A program made the position numbers and the translations under genes. A model generated the notes under the pieces. The model was not told the DNA's origin and did no database searches. It saw only the letters and a list, made by a program, of their open reading frames with translations. A stretch of DNA of 13,305 bases from Phycisphaerae bacterium (GTDB taxonomy: Bacteria; Planctomycetota; Phycisphaerae; Phycisphaerales; SM1A02), in the NCBI GenBank assembly GCA_002862325.1, contig PKCT01000291.1:1-13305 (forward strand). Reading direction: 5' to 3'. Below are positions 6,230 through 13,241 of this stretch, piece after piece (the stretch's first letter is position 1; every line of letters starts with the position of its first letter).

Positions 6230-7909
6230 TCAGGGGCAGGGACCGAATGCGGCGAGCAGGGCGCCGAAGTCCGAGCCGGTCGTGGTGCCGTCACCGTCGA
6301 GGTCGCCACAGGGGCTGCCCCAACAGGCGAGCAGGTTGCCGACGTCGGCACCGTTGACGAGGCCATCGCCGCTCAAGTCGGCCGGGCAGGGAAGCGCGAC
6401 CGCACAGAACTCCTCGGGCGTGCTGATCATGCCGAACTCGTCGGCGGCGGACCAGCCGCAGAGCCAGACGGAGTCGGGCGCGAATCCGCCGCGGAAGCTC
6501 GCCGCCTCCACGAAACCGTTGACACCGTTGTCACCGACCGCGGTCACGGCGTCACCGGCGGCGCGGGGGTCCAGGGAGGTGACCCGGAGCATGGCCTTGC
6601 CACCACGCACGACGACCGAGTCACGCTCGATGGCGACGTAGGGAAGACCTGCGGACGCGTTCTCGATCGAGTTGTTGCGGGCCGCGGCGTTCTGTCCCAT
6701 GGCGTTGAAGTCGTCGTAGTTGCTGTTGCCGAAGAGGACCGAGTCCTGGATCTGGGCGAGGTTGCCGCTCACCTGCGCGGTGTAGAACGCGTTGCGATCG
6801 TCCGGGGCGTTGAGCTCGTCCGCCAGCGCCGCCGAGTCGTAGGCGGTGCTGAAAACGTCGGCCATCGTGAGCGAGCCGTTGTGGCCGTAGCCCGCGGATC
6901 CGTCGCCGTCGTCGCCATCGGGACGCAGCACCTTCTCACCACAGAACGAGATCGAGCACTGGTTGTACTGGACGCGGGCGCCATCGCGCCACGCGGTGGC
7001 ACCGTCACCGTCGATCGGCTGCCCGATCATGGTGAAGTTGGCGATCTGGGCGGTCGTGACGGGCTGAGCGTCGGAGTTTTCGGCGCCGTCGGTCTCGCAC
7101 ATGTTGTCGCCGACGCCGGAACCCTGGCTTCCGTCGCGGCTGTAGCCCTGGACGATGAGTCCGTACTGGGCCGATCCTCGCCACCCCTGGTCGATGTCGA
7201 AGGAGTCGTCGCCGATGTTCCAGATGCTGACGTATCGAAGGTTGACGGTGCCGCCCCAGATCTCGATGCCGTCGTCGACGTTGTTCATGATCTCGATGTG
7301 GTCGATGTCCGTGCCACGACCGATACCACCGAGGGAGAGCCCGTTCAACTCGTTGGCGAGACCGACCACCCGGCCGCCGTAGCGGATCGAAAGGTGCGAG
7401 AGCGCGCCGGAGTTGTCATCGTCGTCGGTGCCGCCGTAGTACACGCGGGTGTCACCCTTGAACTCGGGAACGAGGCCTTCCATCGGCGACACGTTGTTGC
7501 CGAAGGTCGCGGTGTTGCCGCTCTCGAAGGTGTTCGAGACGTAGGCGTTGCCCATGACGGTGAGGTTGCCCCACTCGTTGCACGCCTCGCGCCAGTTGGT
7601 GCGGTCGTCGTTCTTGCTGGTCATGACGATCGGCTCGTCGACGGTGCCGAGCGCGAAGATCTTCGCACCGCGGCAGACGGCGAACGAACCGGAGCCGTTC
7701 GCGGTCGCGTCGGAGGCGATCACGGTGCCGGCTTCGATGGTCAGGGACGCTCCCGGAAGAACGTAGATCTGGTTCTTGAGGTTGTAGGTGTTGTCCGCGG
7801 TCCAGACGGTCGCGGTCGTGATGTCTTCGGTGATTTCGATCTCTGCGGCGGTCGCGACCGACGCCAGGCCGATGGTGCCAGCGAGGCTGGCGATGAAGAG
7901 GCGGTTCAT
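6230..7909 (-). CDS. Secreted beta-helix-type protein with C-terminal dockerin-like repeats
   Basis: 559 residues from the ATG at 7909, chosen because it starts the signal peptide MNRLFIASLAGTIGLASVATA and has AGGAG 10 bases upstream; the frame is open to 7984 without any such signal. The mature protein begins with ITTATVWTADNTYNLKNQIYV (30-50) and SLTIEAGTVIA (55-65), then ALGTVDEPIVMTS (86-98), EWGNLTVMGNAYVS (112-125), NSGALSHLSIRYGG (166-179), NELNGLSLGGIGRGTDIDHI (186-205), DDGIEIWGGTVNLRYVSIW (212-230) and DDSFDIDQGW (234-243). This pattern is that of a large family of exported beta-helix-like proteins in Bacteroidetes, often with a type IX sorting tail and often beside TonB receptors; the function is unknown. 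Here the tail (508-559) instead has two calcium-loop-like repeats, DLSGDGLVNGAD and DLDGDGTTTGSD, with paired cysteines, as in dockerin-like ends of Phycisphaerae exoproteins. About eleven cysteines suggest disulfides. It is a likely partner of the receptor, from position only. Confidence 0.85.
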   Translation of the reverse strand: MNRLFIASLAGTIGLASVATAAEIEITEDITTATVWTADNTYNLKNQIYVLPGASLTIEAGTVIASDATANGSGSFAVCRGAKIFALGTVDEPIVMTSKNDDRTNWREACNEWGNLTVMGNAYVSNTFESGNTATFGNNVSPMEGLVPEFKGDTRVYYGGTDDDDNSGALSHLSIRYGGRVVGLANELNGLSLGGIGRGTDIDHIEIMNNVDDGIEIWGGTVNLRYVSIWNIGDDSFDIDQGWRGSAQYGLIVQGYSRDGSQGSGVGDNMCETDGAENSDAQPVTTAQIANFTMIGQPIDGDGATAWRDGARVQYNQCSISFCGEKVLRPDGDDGDGSAGYGHNGSLTMADVFSTAYDSAALADELNAPDDRNAFYTAQVSGNLAQIQDSVLFGNSNYDDFNAMGQNAAARNNSIENASAGLPYVAIERDSVVVRGGKAMLRVTSLDPRAAGDAVTAVGDNGVNGFVEAASFRGGFAPDSVWLCGWSAADEFGMISTPEEFCAVALPCPADLSGDGLVNGADVGNLLACWGSPCGDLDGDGTTTGSDFGALLAAFGPCP

Positions 7910-8177
7910 GTCTTCAAGGCTCCTGAATGGGGTTGGAAATGACGGGACACTCGAGTCGACGGTTGCTGACCGGAATGACGCCAAGCCTCAGCAGGCCGAG
8001 GAGTCCGGTGCCCGAGACGCACGGACACCCGGTTCAGCGGCCGCAGTGTGAGCCCCGAACGTTCAGGTTCTGTAAGGGATGATTGAAGAGCCGGTGATTC
8101 TTGCGCCCCGATCCGATCCGCGACGAGGGACGCGCGACGGGCCCGGCATGCCCGCGGAAGGTTGGTTCACGCCAACG
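7910..8177. other. Intergenic region upstream of the beta-helix protein gene
   Basis: A 268-base gap between pgpA and the beta-helix gene, both on the minus strand. It must hold the promoter of the latter, but I find no convincing -35/-10 pair. Two perfect 8-base palindromes are present, GCGGCCGC (8037-8044) and GAACGTTC (8057-8064), and a weak 5-bp hairpin lies just after the pgpA stop (8161-8176). The beta-helix gene has its Shine-Dalgarno AGGAG at 7920-7924. No small gene was supported. Confidence 0.4.
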
Positions 8178-8768
8178 CTAGACCAGCGGCAGAAGGACTC
8201 GGAAGGCGATCTGAAGAACGACGGCGGCCATCGCGCCGGCGATCAGGTCGTCCACCAGGATGCCCAAGCCGCCCTTCAGACGTTGGAGGCCCCTGGCGGG
8301 CGGCGGCTTGAGGATGTCGAAGATTCGGAAGAGGAGGAACGCTCCCGTCCCGAGGGCCAGGTTGTAGACCATCGGCGACATCGACAGCGGAAGCGACACC
8401 GCGTCCGCCTCGCCCGCGACCACATGCATCCCCGCCCAGGGCAGGAAGAGCAGCGTCACCGCCTGTCCCGCGACCTCGTCGGCGACCACCTGCCCCGGAT
8501 CCTTCTTGCCGAAGGTCTCCTCGGCGATCCGACCGAATCGAAGACACGCGACGGTGCCGATCGCCAGGAGCAGGATCATCGACACCTCGATCGACCAGAC
8601 GGGCTGCCCGAGATTCGCCAACCCCACCGCGACGACCACGGGAGGAAGCGATCCCCAGGTGCCCGAGGCGGGCCGAAGAAATCCAAGTCCGCCCGCGGTC
8701 AGCGCGAGGCCGGGGACGAGCCCCGCCTGCCGAAACGCCTGTCGCGGTGATGGTCGGCCCGAGCTCAT
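8178..8768 (-). CDS. pgpA: Phosphatidylglycerophosphatase A
   Basis: 196 residues; an inner-membrane enzyme that removes phosphate from phosphatidylglycerophosphate to give phosphatidylglycerol. The PgpA signature is clear: GTWGSLPP (36-43), KKDPGQVVADEVAGQ (88-102), and FRIFDILKPPP (147-157) followed by LKGGLGILVDDLIAG (164-178). Hydrophobic segments at about 42-50, 61-75, 103-115, 134-150 and 175-195 match a multi-pass membrane protein. The start at 8768 is chosen because its ATG overlaps the pgsA stop as ATGA, it has GGAG about 10 bases upstream, and residue 1 fits the family's usual beginning; the longer frame open to 8972 runs antisense-frame through pgsA and is rich in Arg/Gly noise. 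The overlap implies translational coupling to pgsA, the preceding pathway step. The usual Pro of PGTxGS is Ser here (SGTWGS), a minor change. Confidence 0.92.
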   Translation of the reverse strand: MSSGRPSPRQAFRQAGLVPGLALTAGGLGFLRPASGTWGSLPPVVVAVGLANLGQPVWSIEVSMILLLAIGTVACLRFGRIAEETFGKKDPGQVVADEVAGQAVTLLFLPWAGMHVVAGEADAVSLPLSMSPMVYNLALGTGAFLLFRIFDILKPPPARGLQRLKGGLGILVDDLIAGAMAAVVLQIAFRVLLPLV

Positions 8769-9457
8769 GCGGGGTCGTCTCCGTCGATGAGGGATCGTGC
8801 CCTCAGAAGATATGGAACCGCCGACCAGGCGGTGACCACGACGGTCGCCCAGACCAGGACGTCGCGCAGGACGACCCAGACCTCCGAGGCGAGCGCGAAC
8901 GGATTCACCGCCACGAAGAGTGCGAATGGAACCGCGACCGACTGCAGCACCATCTTCCCCTTGCCGCTCCAACCGGCGGAAAAGTCGATGCCGCGGCCTT
9001 CAAGCACCCCTCGGATGCTCGTGACGAACAACTCTCGCCCGAGGATCACCAACGCCATCCACGGCCAGACCCCGCTCGTCGGGATCACGCGACCGGACGG
9101 ATCGAGCTCGAGCGTCAACGTGCCGTCGGCCGACGTGGTCACCGGAAGAAACGCCGGAGACGCGAGAAGGAAGAAGGCACCGATGACGAGCAGCTTGTCG
9201 CCGAAGGGATCCATCACGCGACCGAAGACCGAGACCACCCCCCACCGCCTCGCCAGGAACCCGTCGGCGAAGTCGGTGACGGCGGCGACGACGAAGATCC
9301 CGACCGCCACGTTTCCCCAGACCATCCTGATATCCGGCCCCGGCCCCGATGCCCTCGGCCAGAGGGCCAGGATGACCACGGTGAAGAACGCCATCGCCAG
9401 CAGAACTCGCGTGCCGGTGAGCAGGTTCGGAATCGTCCTTCGGACCGGGTCGGCCAT
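8765..9457 (-). CDS. pgsA: CDP-diacylglycerol--glycerol-3-phosphate 3-phosphatidyltransferase
   Basis: 230 residues; an integral membrane enzyme that joins CDP-diacylglycerol and glycerol-3-phosphate to phosphatidylglycerophosphate, the committed step to phosphatidylglycerol and cardiolipin. The full CDP-alcohol phosphotransferase motif D-x2-D-G-x2-A-R-x8-G-x3-D-x3-D is present at Asp62, Asp65, Gly66, Ala69, Arg70, Gly79, Asp83 and Asp87. PgsA-type marks are IPNLLTGTRVLL (9-20) at the start and GRELFVTSIRG (140-150) plus SGKGKMVLQ (164-172). A loop of about 28 residues (103-130) makes it longer than E. coli PgsA. The ATG at 9457 is preferred because the family normally starts just before the PNLLT segment; a GTG at 9493 in the same frame would add 12 residues, and neither has an ideal Shine-Dalgarno. 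Its product is the substrate of the overlapping pgpA. Confidence 0.92.
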   Translation of the reverse strand: MADPVRRTIPNLLTGTRVLLAMAFFTVVILALWPRASGPGPDIRMVWGNVAVGIFVVAAVTDFADGFLARRWGVVSVFGRVMDPFGDKLLVIGAFFLLASPAFLPVTTSADGTLTLELDPSGRVIPTSGVWPWMALVILGRELFVTSIRGVLEGRGIDFSAGWSGKGKMVLQSVAVPFALFVAVNPFALASEVWVVLRDVLVWATVVVTAWSAVPYLLRARSLIDGDDPA

Positions 9458-9505
9458 GCGGGCAGCGTACCGCCCCGACGACCTCTCGTTCACCCCCTAG
9501 GACGG

Positions 9506-9534
9506 TTGCGAGGCCGCCCTCCGGGCCGTATCCT
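9506..9534 (+). promoter_or_regulatory. Candidate sigma70-like promoter for nuoJKLM
   Basis: TTGCGA (9506-9511) and TATCCT (9529-9534) are separated by exactly 17 bases and point toward nuoJ. Each box matches the sigma70 consensus at four of six bases. It would leave a leader of about 160 bases before the nuoJ ATG. In GC-rich DNA such matches arise by chance, so this is a candidate only. Confidence 0.35.
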
Positions 9535-9559
9535 CCGCCCAGCAGATGAGGCTCCGGAC

Positions 9560-9590
9560 GGATCCGGGCCCCATCGACCGACCCGGATCC
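9560..9590. repeat. Perfect 9-bp inverted repeat in nuoJ leader, within a GATCC cluster
   Basis: GGATCCGGG (9560-9568) and CCCGGATCC (9582-9590) are exact complements around a 13-base loop. The motif GATCC recurs at 9561, 9586, 9595, 9601 and 9610, and a further small hairpin (CCCG-ATCCT-CGGG) lies at 9607-9619. It could be a regulatory protein site or leader structure for the nuo genes. No T-run follows, so it is not a typical terminator. Confidence 0.4.
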
Positions 9591-9700
9591 CCTCGATCCA
9601 GATCCTCCCGATCCTCGGGTCCAGAGATTGCCGGCCCCCAAGCACCCGAACCCGGGTCTGGCCTGCCCTCCTGGACCACACAGACGAGCAGACGAACGGC

Positions 9701-10663
9701 ATGACGCCTTCCATCCTTTATCTGGCCACGCTCGTCGGCGCCATCGGGCTCTTCCTCATCATGCGTCCCCACCGGCGAACGACCCGAGTCGTCGGGACGA
9801 TCATCGGGGCGGCCGCGATCGCCTTCCTCATGGTCCAGATCCTCCAGGCCCTGGCCGACGACGCGGTGGTCCCGATCCTCGAGATCGTGTTCGGACTTGG
9901 TGCCATCGTCGGTGGCGTCCGCATGGTCACGCACCCTCGCCCGGTGTTCGCAGCGATCTACTTCGTCCTCGTCGTCGTCAGCTCCGCGGGGATCTTCCTG
10001 CTGCTCGGCGCCGAATTCATGGCGTTCTCGCTGGTGATCGTCTACGCCGGCGCGATCCTCATCACCTATCTTTTCGTGATCATGCTCGCACAGGAGGCGA
10101 CCGGAACCGCCGGCGAAGCCCTGTACGACCGATTGCCCCGCGAACCGATCGCGGCCCTGATCGTGGGTTTCGTGCTCCTCGCCTCGATCGGGGATGCCCT
10201 GCTCGTGGTCGACGGCGGCATCAAACCAGATCCCGCCGCGACCCCGGCCAAGGCCCTGACCCATCGCTGGTCGGTGCTCGCAGGCATGCCGAAGGAGCTC
10301 GATGCCGTGGTCGCGGGCATCAATCCCGACGCCACGCTCGTTCGCAGCGAAGACATGCCGACCATCAAGGTCGATCCCGCCGGTGCCGCACGCGTGGACG
10401 TGCTCATCGACGACAAACCGGCCACCCTCGAGCTTCCCGAATCTGCCTTGCCCACCAATTCGCAGGTCGTCGGATGGGCGCTCGTTGCGGAATTCCCGGT
10501 GAGTCTCGAAGTCGCGGGTGTGATCCTGCTGATGGCCATGTTCGGTGCGGTCGTGCTCGCTCGGCGACAGATCGACCTCTCGGAGGACGAGCGCCGCGTC
10601 GCCGCGGGCCTTCCCCCGCTGCTCGAGGACGAGGATTCCGAGTTCGCCGGAGGTGATCGATGA
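9701..10663 (+). CDS. nuoJ: NADH-quinone oxidoreductase (complex I) subunit J, extended
   Basis: 320 residues against about 180 in E. coli. NuoJ is a membrane-arm subunit near the quinone site that helps link quinone reduction to proton transfer. The core is clear at about 62-130: GLGAIVGGVRMVTHPRPVFA, then LVIVYAGAILITYLFVIML with the typical VYAGAI of the third family helix (the pi-bulge region). The last helix is about 263-287 (AEFPVSLEVAGVILLMAMFG). Two features are odd: an extra N-terminal part (1-62) with two predicted helices (4-20, 31-50), and an insert of about 85 residues (174-260) with beta-like content between the last two core helices. The ATG at 9701 starts a membrane helix directly; its Shine-Dalgarno is weak. 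The frame is open much further upstream, but that part is antisense to pgsA/pgpA. The stop overlaps the nuoK start by ATGA. Confidence 0.9.
   Translation: MTPSILYLATLVGAIGLFLIMRPHRRTTRVVGTIIGAAAIAFLMVQILQALADDAVVPILEIVFGLGAIVGGVRMVTHPRPVFAAIYFVLVVVSSAGIFLLLGAEFMAFSLVIVYAGAILITYLFVIMLAQEATGTAGEALYDRLPREPIAALIVGFVLLASIGDALLVVDGGIKPDPAATPAKALTHRWSVLAGMPKELDAVVAGINPDATLVRSEDMPTIKVDPAGAARVDVLIDDKPATLELPESALPTNSQVVGWALVAEFPVSLEVAGVILLMAMFGAVVLARRQIDLSEDERRVAAGLPPLLEDEDSEFAGGDR
10649..10653 (+). promoter_or_regulatory. Shine-Dalgarno of nuoK
   Basis: GGAGG, six bases before the ATG at 10660. It is the strong signal that fixes the nuoK start inside the end of nuoJ rather than at the later in-frame ATGs. 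Confidence 0.7.
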
Positions 10664-11016
10664 ACCTCGCGATGCCAAGCCTCCTCGCCCAGATCCCCAC
10701 CGAGATGAGCCCAGGCACACTGCAGGTCGTGATGCTGACCAGCGCGGTCCTGTTCGCGGTCGGAATGATCGGGTTCCTCACCCGCCGGAACATGATCCTC
10801 ATGTTCCTCTGCACCGAACTGATGTTCCAGGCGGCTGCGATCGCGATGATCGCCTTCGGACGCATGCATCTCGATCCCCAGGGCCAGGTCTTCGTCATCT
10901 TCATTCTGACCGTCGCGGCGGCTGAAGCGGCGCTTGCGCTCGGCCTGGTGGTCCTTCTGTACCGTCGCAAACCCACCCTCGACGCCGAAGCGTGGTCGGA
11001 GCTGAAGGAATGCTGA
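10660..11016 (+). CDS. nuoK: NADH-quinone oxidoreductase (complex I) subunit K
   Basis: 118 residues; a small membrane subunit of the complex I proton path, related to MrpC. Three membrane helices are seen at about 23-40, 44-67 and 77-100. The two conserved glutamates of the proton channel are present: Glu53 in LCTELMFQAAAI and Glu89 in FILTVAAAEAALALGL, equivalent to E. coli Glu36 and Glu72 (same 36-residue spacing). The N-terminus is about 17 residues longer than in E. coli. The start is fixed by the GGAGG six bases upstream and overlaps the nuoJ stop as ATGA; the end overlaps nuoL by 7 bases, so nuoJ, K and L are likely translated in a coupled way. Confidence 0.95.
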   Translation: MNLAMPSLLAQIPTEMSPGTLQVVMLTSAVLFAVGMIGFLTRRNMILMFLCTELMFQAAAIAMIAFGRMHLDPQGQVFVIFILTVAAAEAALALGLVVLLYRRKPTLDAEAWSELKEC

Positions 11017-13241
11017 GCGCTGTCTCGACCATCGCGAGCTCGACGCTCGTGGCCCTCGCGGCCCCTGCCGGAGGCGACGGCGCCCATGGTTCGCCGGCCG
11101 GCGAGCCCTTCGGGTTCCAACATCCGATCCGGGCCGCGGTCGAATCGACGGACCTGTCGCTCGCACAGTGGATCGTCTGGCTCCCTGCGATCAGTGCCGT
11201 GCTCTGCGGCCTCTACGCGGCCCTCGGGGTGAAGAACCGCCTCCCGGCATGGACGACCGTCGCCGCCCTCGCCGGCAGTTTCGTGATCGCCGTCCTCACC
11301 CTCATGCGGCTCGACCCGACCACCGACCAGCCGGTCGTCGTCCATCTCTTCGACTGGATCGACCTGAGCTGGAGCTCGGACGCCGGCAGCGCCACCGACC
11401 GCTGGCACAGCCTGCGTGCCAACTTCGCCCTCTATCTCGACGGGCTCAGTGCGTACTGGATCATCTTCGTCACCCTGCTCGGCACCCTCATCGCGTTCTA
11501 CGCGAGCGAGTACATGGATGAAGATCGGGGCATCGGCTACTGCAGATTCTTCGCCGGTGTGAGCATCTTCCTCTTCGCCATGACCTGCCTGGTCCTCGGC
11601 GAGAATCTGGTCATGCTCTACCTGGGTTGGGAAGGCGTCGGCCTCGCCAGCTACCTGCTCATCGGCTACTACTACCGGAAGCCTGCGGCGGTCGCGGCGG
11701 CCAAGAAGGCCTTCATCATGAATCGCATCGGTGATGTCGGCCTGGCCATCGGCATCTACCTGATCTGGCTCGAATACGGCAGCCTCCAGTACGACGTCCT
11801 CTTCGACGCCCTGCAGGGTGGCGACGCGGGTGCCGGCCAGTACGACGGCTGGGCCGCCGCCCTGATCCCCTGGTGCCTCATGCTGGGGGCGTTCGGCAAG
11901 TCCGCCCAGCTTCCGCTGTACGTCTGGCTTCCGGACGCGATGGAAGGCCCCACGCCAGTCTCCGCCCTCATCCACGCGGCGACGATGGTCACGGCCGGCG
12001 TCTACCTGATCGCCCGGACCATGCCGCTCTTCCTGCTCAACCAGGCGGACGGCGGACACGCCCTCGAGGTCGTCGCGTGGGTCGGAGGTCTGACGGCGCT
12101 CCTCGCCGCGACGATCGGCATGGCCCAGTACGACATCAAACGGGTCATGGCCTACTCGACCGTCTCGCAGCTTGGATACATGTTCATGGGCCTCGGGGTC
12201 CTGTCGACCTTCGGCGCCTGCTACCACGTCCTCACCCATGCGTTCTTCAAGGCGCTGCTCTTCCTCTGCTGCGGTGCGATCATGCACGGCTTCGGCGGCC
12301 AGCTGGATCTCCGGAAGCTGAGCGGCCTGCGACGACTGAAGGGGTGGCGCATCGTCTGCTGGACGATGTTCATCGGCGGACTCTGGCTCGCGGGCTTCCC
12401 GTTCAGCGCGGGCTTCTTCTCGAAGGACGAGATTCTCGCCCAGGCGTTCATCAGCCCGGGTGTTGGCTTCCGCGCCCTGGGATGGATCGGCATCGTGACC
12501 GCGGGCCTGACCGCGTACTACACCTTCCGCGTCTGGTTCCGGGTGTTCACCGGTCCGACCTATTACAAACCCGAGGAAGACCACGGACACGACGACCACG
12601 GCCACGACCACGATGGCGAGTTCCACCCCCATGCCCCAGGGTTCCGGATCAAACTGGTCCTCGTGCTGCTCTCGATCGGAGCCATCTGGCTCGCGGCGGG
12701 CTACTTCCTGAGCGGCTTCTGGGGGACCCAGCCCTGGATCAAGCAGGCGATCGAGAACTCGAGCGCCGGCACCGGACTGCAGCTCTTCCCCGAAGGCGCG
12801 CACCCCACGCTCTTCGGCTTCGACCCGCACCTCTCCATGTACTTCGTCAGCGGTTCATTCGGTATCGTCGGCCTCGGCCTCGCCTGGTGGTTCCACTGCG
12901 TGAACCGGAAGTCCGCCGACGACCTTCGCAACTGGATGCTCTCCCGCAGGTGGATCGGCTGGCTTCCCAAGGCGATGGAACGGAAGTGGTACGTCGACGA
13001 GATCTACATCGGTGCGATCCGATTCCCGCTGTGGATCACGAGCCAGGCGCTCTACGTCTTCGATCGTATCTTCGTCGATGGCCTCATGGTCAACGGGACC
13101 GCACGACTTCCCCGCTTCGCCGCTGAGATCTTCAGGCCCCTCTACAACGGTGTGCTCCAGGGCTACGGCGCATCGATGGCCGGGGGACTCGCGCTCGTCC
13201 TGGCATGGCTCGTCTGGGTCTGGATGAGGGGAGGCATCTGA
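11010..13241 (+). CDS. nuoL: NADH-quinone oxidoreductase (complex I) subunit L
   Basis: 743 residues (E. coli 613); the distal proton-pumping antiporter-like subunit of complex I with a long lateral helix at its C-terminus. Typical segments: LYLGWEGVGLASYLLIGYYY with key Glu208, FIMNRIGDVGLAIGIYLIW, GKSAQLPLYVWLPDAMEGPT with key Lys297, PVSALIHAATMVTAGVYLIA, and HAFFKALLFLCCGAIMHG with Lys414. The start at 11010 has GGAG 8 bases upstream and overlaps the nuoK stop. Additions are a non-conserved N-terminus (about 1-50, Ala/Gly-rich, with AHGSPAGEP) and a loop at 522-544 with seven histidines (DHGHDDHGHDHDGEFHPH). Such His-rich loops occur in other long NuoL proteins and may be a spacer or weak metal site; the function is unknown. 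The stop overlaps the nuoM start (TGATG). Confidence 0.96.
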   Translation: MLSAVSTIASSTLVALAAPAGGDGAHGSPAGEPFGFQHPIRAAVESTDLSLAQWIVWLPAISAVLCGLYAALGVKNRLPAWTTVAALAGSFVIAVLTLMRLDPTTDQPVVVHLFDWIDLSWSSDAGSATDRWHSLRANFALYLDGLSAYWIIFVTLLGTLIAFYASEYMDEDRGIGYCRFFAGVSIFLFAMTCLVLGENLVMLYLGWEGVGLASYLLIGYYYRKPAAVAAAKKAFIMNRIGDVGLAIGIYLIWLEYGSLQYDVLFDALQGGDAGAGQYDGWAAALIPWCLMLGAFGKSAQLPLYVWLPDAMEGPTPVSALIHAATMVTAGVYLIARTMPLFLLNQADGGHALEVVAWVGGLTALLAATIGMAQYDIKRVMAYSTVSQLGYMFMGLGVLSTFGACYHVLTHAFFKALLFLCCGAIMHGFGGQLDLRKLSGLRRLKGWRIVCWTMFIGGLWLAGFPFSAGFFSKDEILAQAFISPGVGFRALGWIGIVTAGLTAYYTFRVWFRVFTGPTYYKPEEDHGHDDHGHDHDGEFHPHAPGFRIKLVLVLLSIGAIWLAAGYFLSGFWGTQPWIKQAIENSSAGTGLQLFPEGAHPTLFGFDPHLSMYFVSGSFGIVGLGLAWWFHCVNRKSADDLRNWMLSRRWIGWLPKAMERKWYVDEIYIGAIRFPLWITSQALYVFDRIFVDGLMVNGTARLPRFAAEIFRPLYNGVLQGYGASMAGGLALVLAWLVWVWMRGGI
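12573..12638 (+). other. His-rich loop inside nuoL
   Basis: Codons 522-543 of nuoL: seven histidines and many acidic residues in about 22 positions (DHGHDDHGHDHDGEFHPH), between two hydrophobic segments and after the conserved antiporter core. It is part of the nuoL gene, not a separate feature. The metal-binding-like composition is visible in the sequence; a role is not known. Confidence 0.6.
13228..13234 (+). promoter_or_regulatory. Shine-Dalgarno of nuoM
   Basis: GGGGAGG six bases before the ATG at 13241, inside the last codons of nuoL. Confidence 0.65.

Noticed and set aside
6212..7942. Plus-strand open frame of 576 codons opposite the beta-helix protein gene
   Set aside because: It has Val/Gly/Asp/Arg-rich composition and no signal peptide or motif, while the minus strand gives a coherent family protein with signal peptide, Shine-Dalgarno and terminator.
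8057..8072. GAACGTTCAGGTTC as a LexA/DinR-like SOS box
   Set aside because: The known Gram-positive type box needs GAAC and GTTC four bases apart; here the spacing to the second GTTC is six and the adjacent pair is zero, so it does not fit.
8155..8177. Hairpin after the pgpA stop as a terminator
   Set aside because: Only a 5-bp stem (GTTGG/CCAAC) with a 6-base loop and no T-run on the minus strand; too weak to call.
8769..8972. Longer pgpA start giving 264 residues
   Set aside because: The extra 68 residues are a shifted-frame reading of pgsA with Arg/Gly-rich sequence; the ATG at 8768 fits the family start and the ATGA overlap.
8747..9700. Upstream extension of the nuoJ frame by about 318 codons, suggesting a fusion protein
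   Set aside because: The extension is antisense to pgsA and the end of pgpA, full of Arg/Pro/His/Asp noise, and the complex I homology begins only after 9701.
10404..12830. Very long open frame (808 codons) on the minus strand opposite nuoJ, nuoK and nuoL
   Set aside because: Its translation is rich in Glu/Asp/Arg/Gly/His without domains, and it lies fully antisense to genes with unmistakable complex I motifs. Such frames arise in GC-rich DNA because stop codons are rare.
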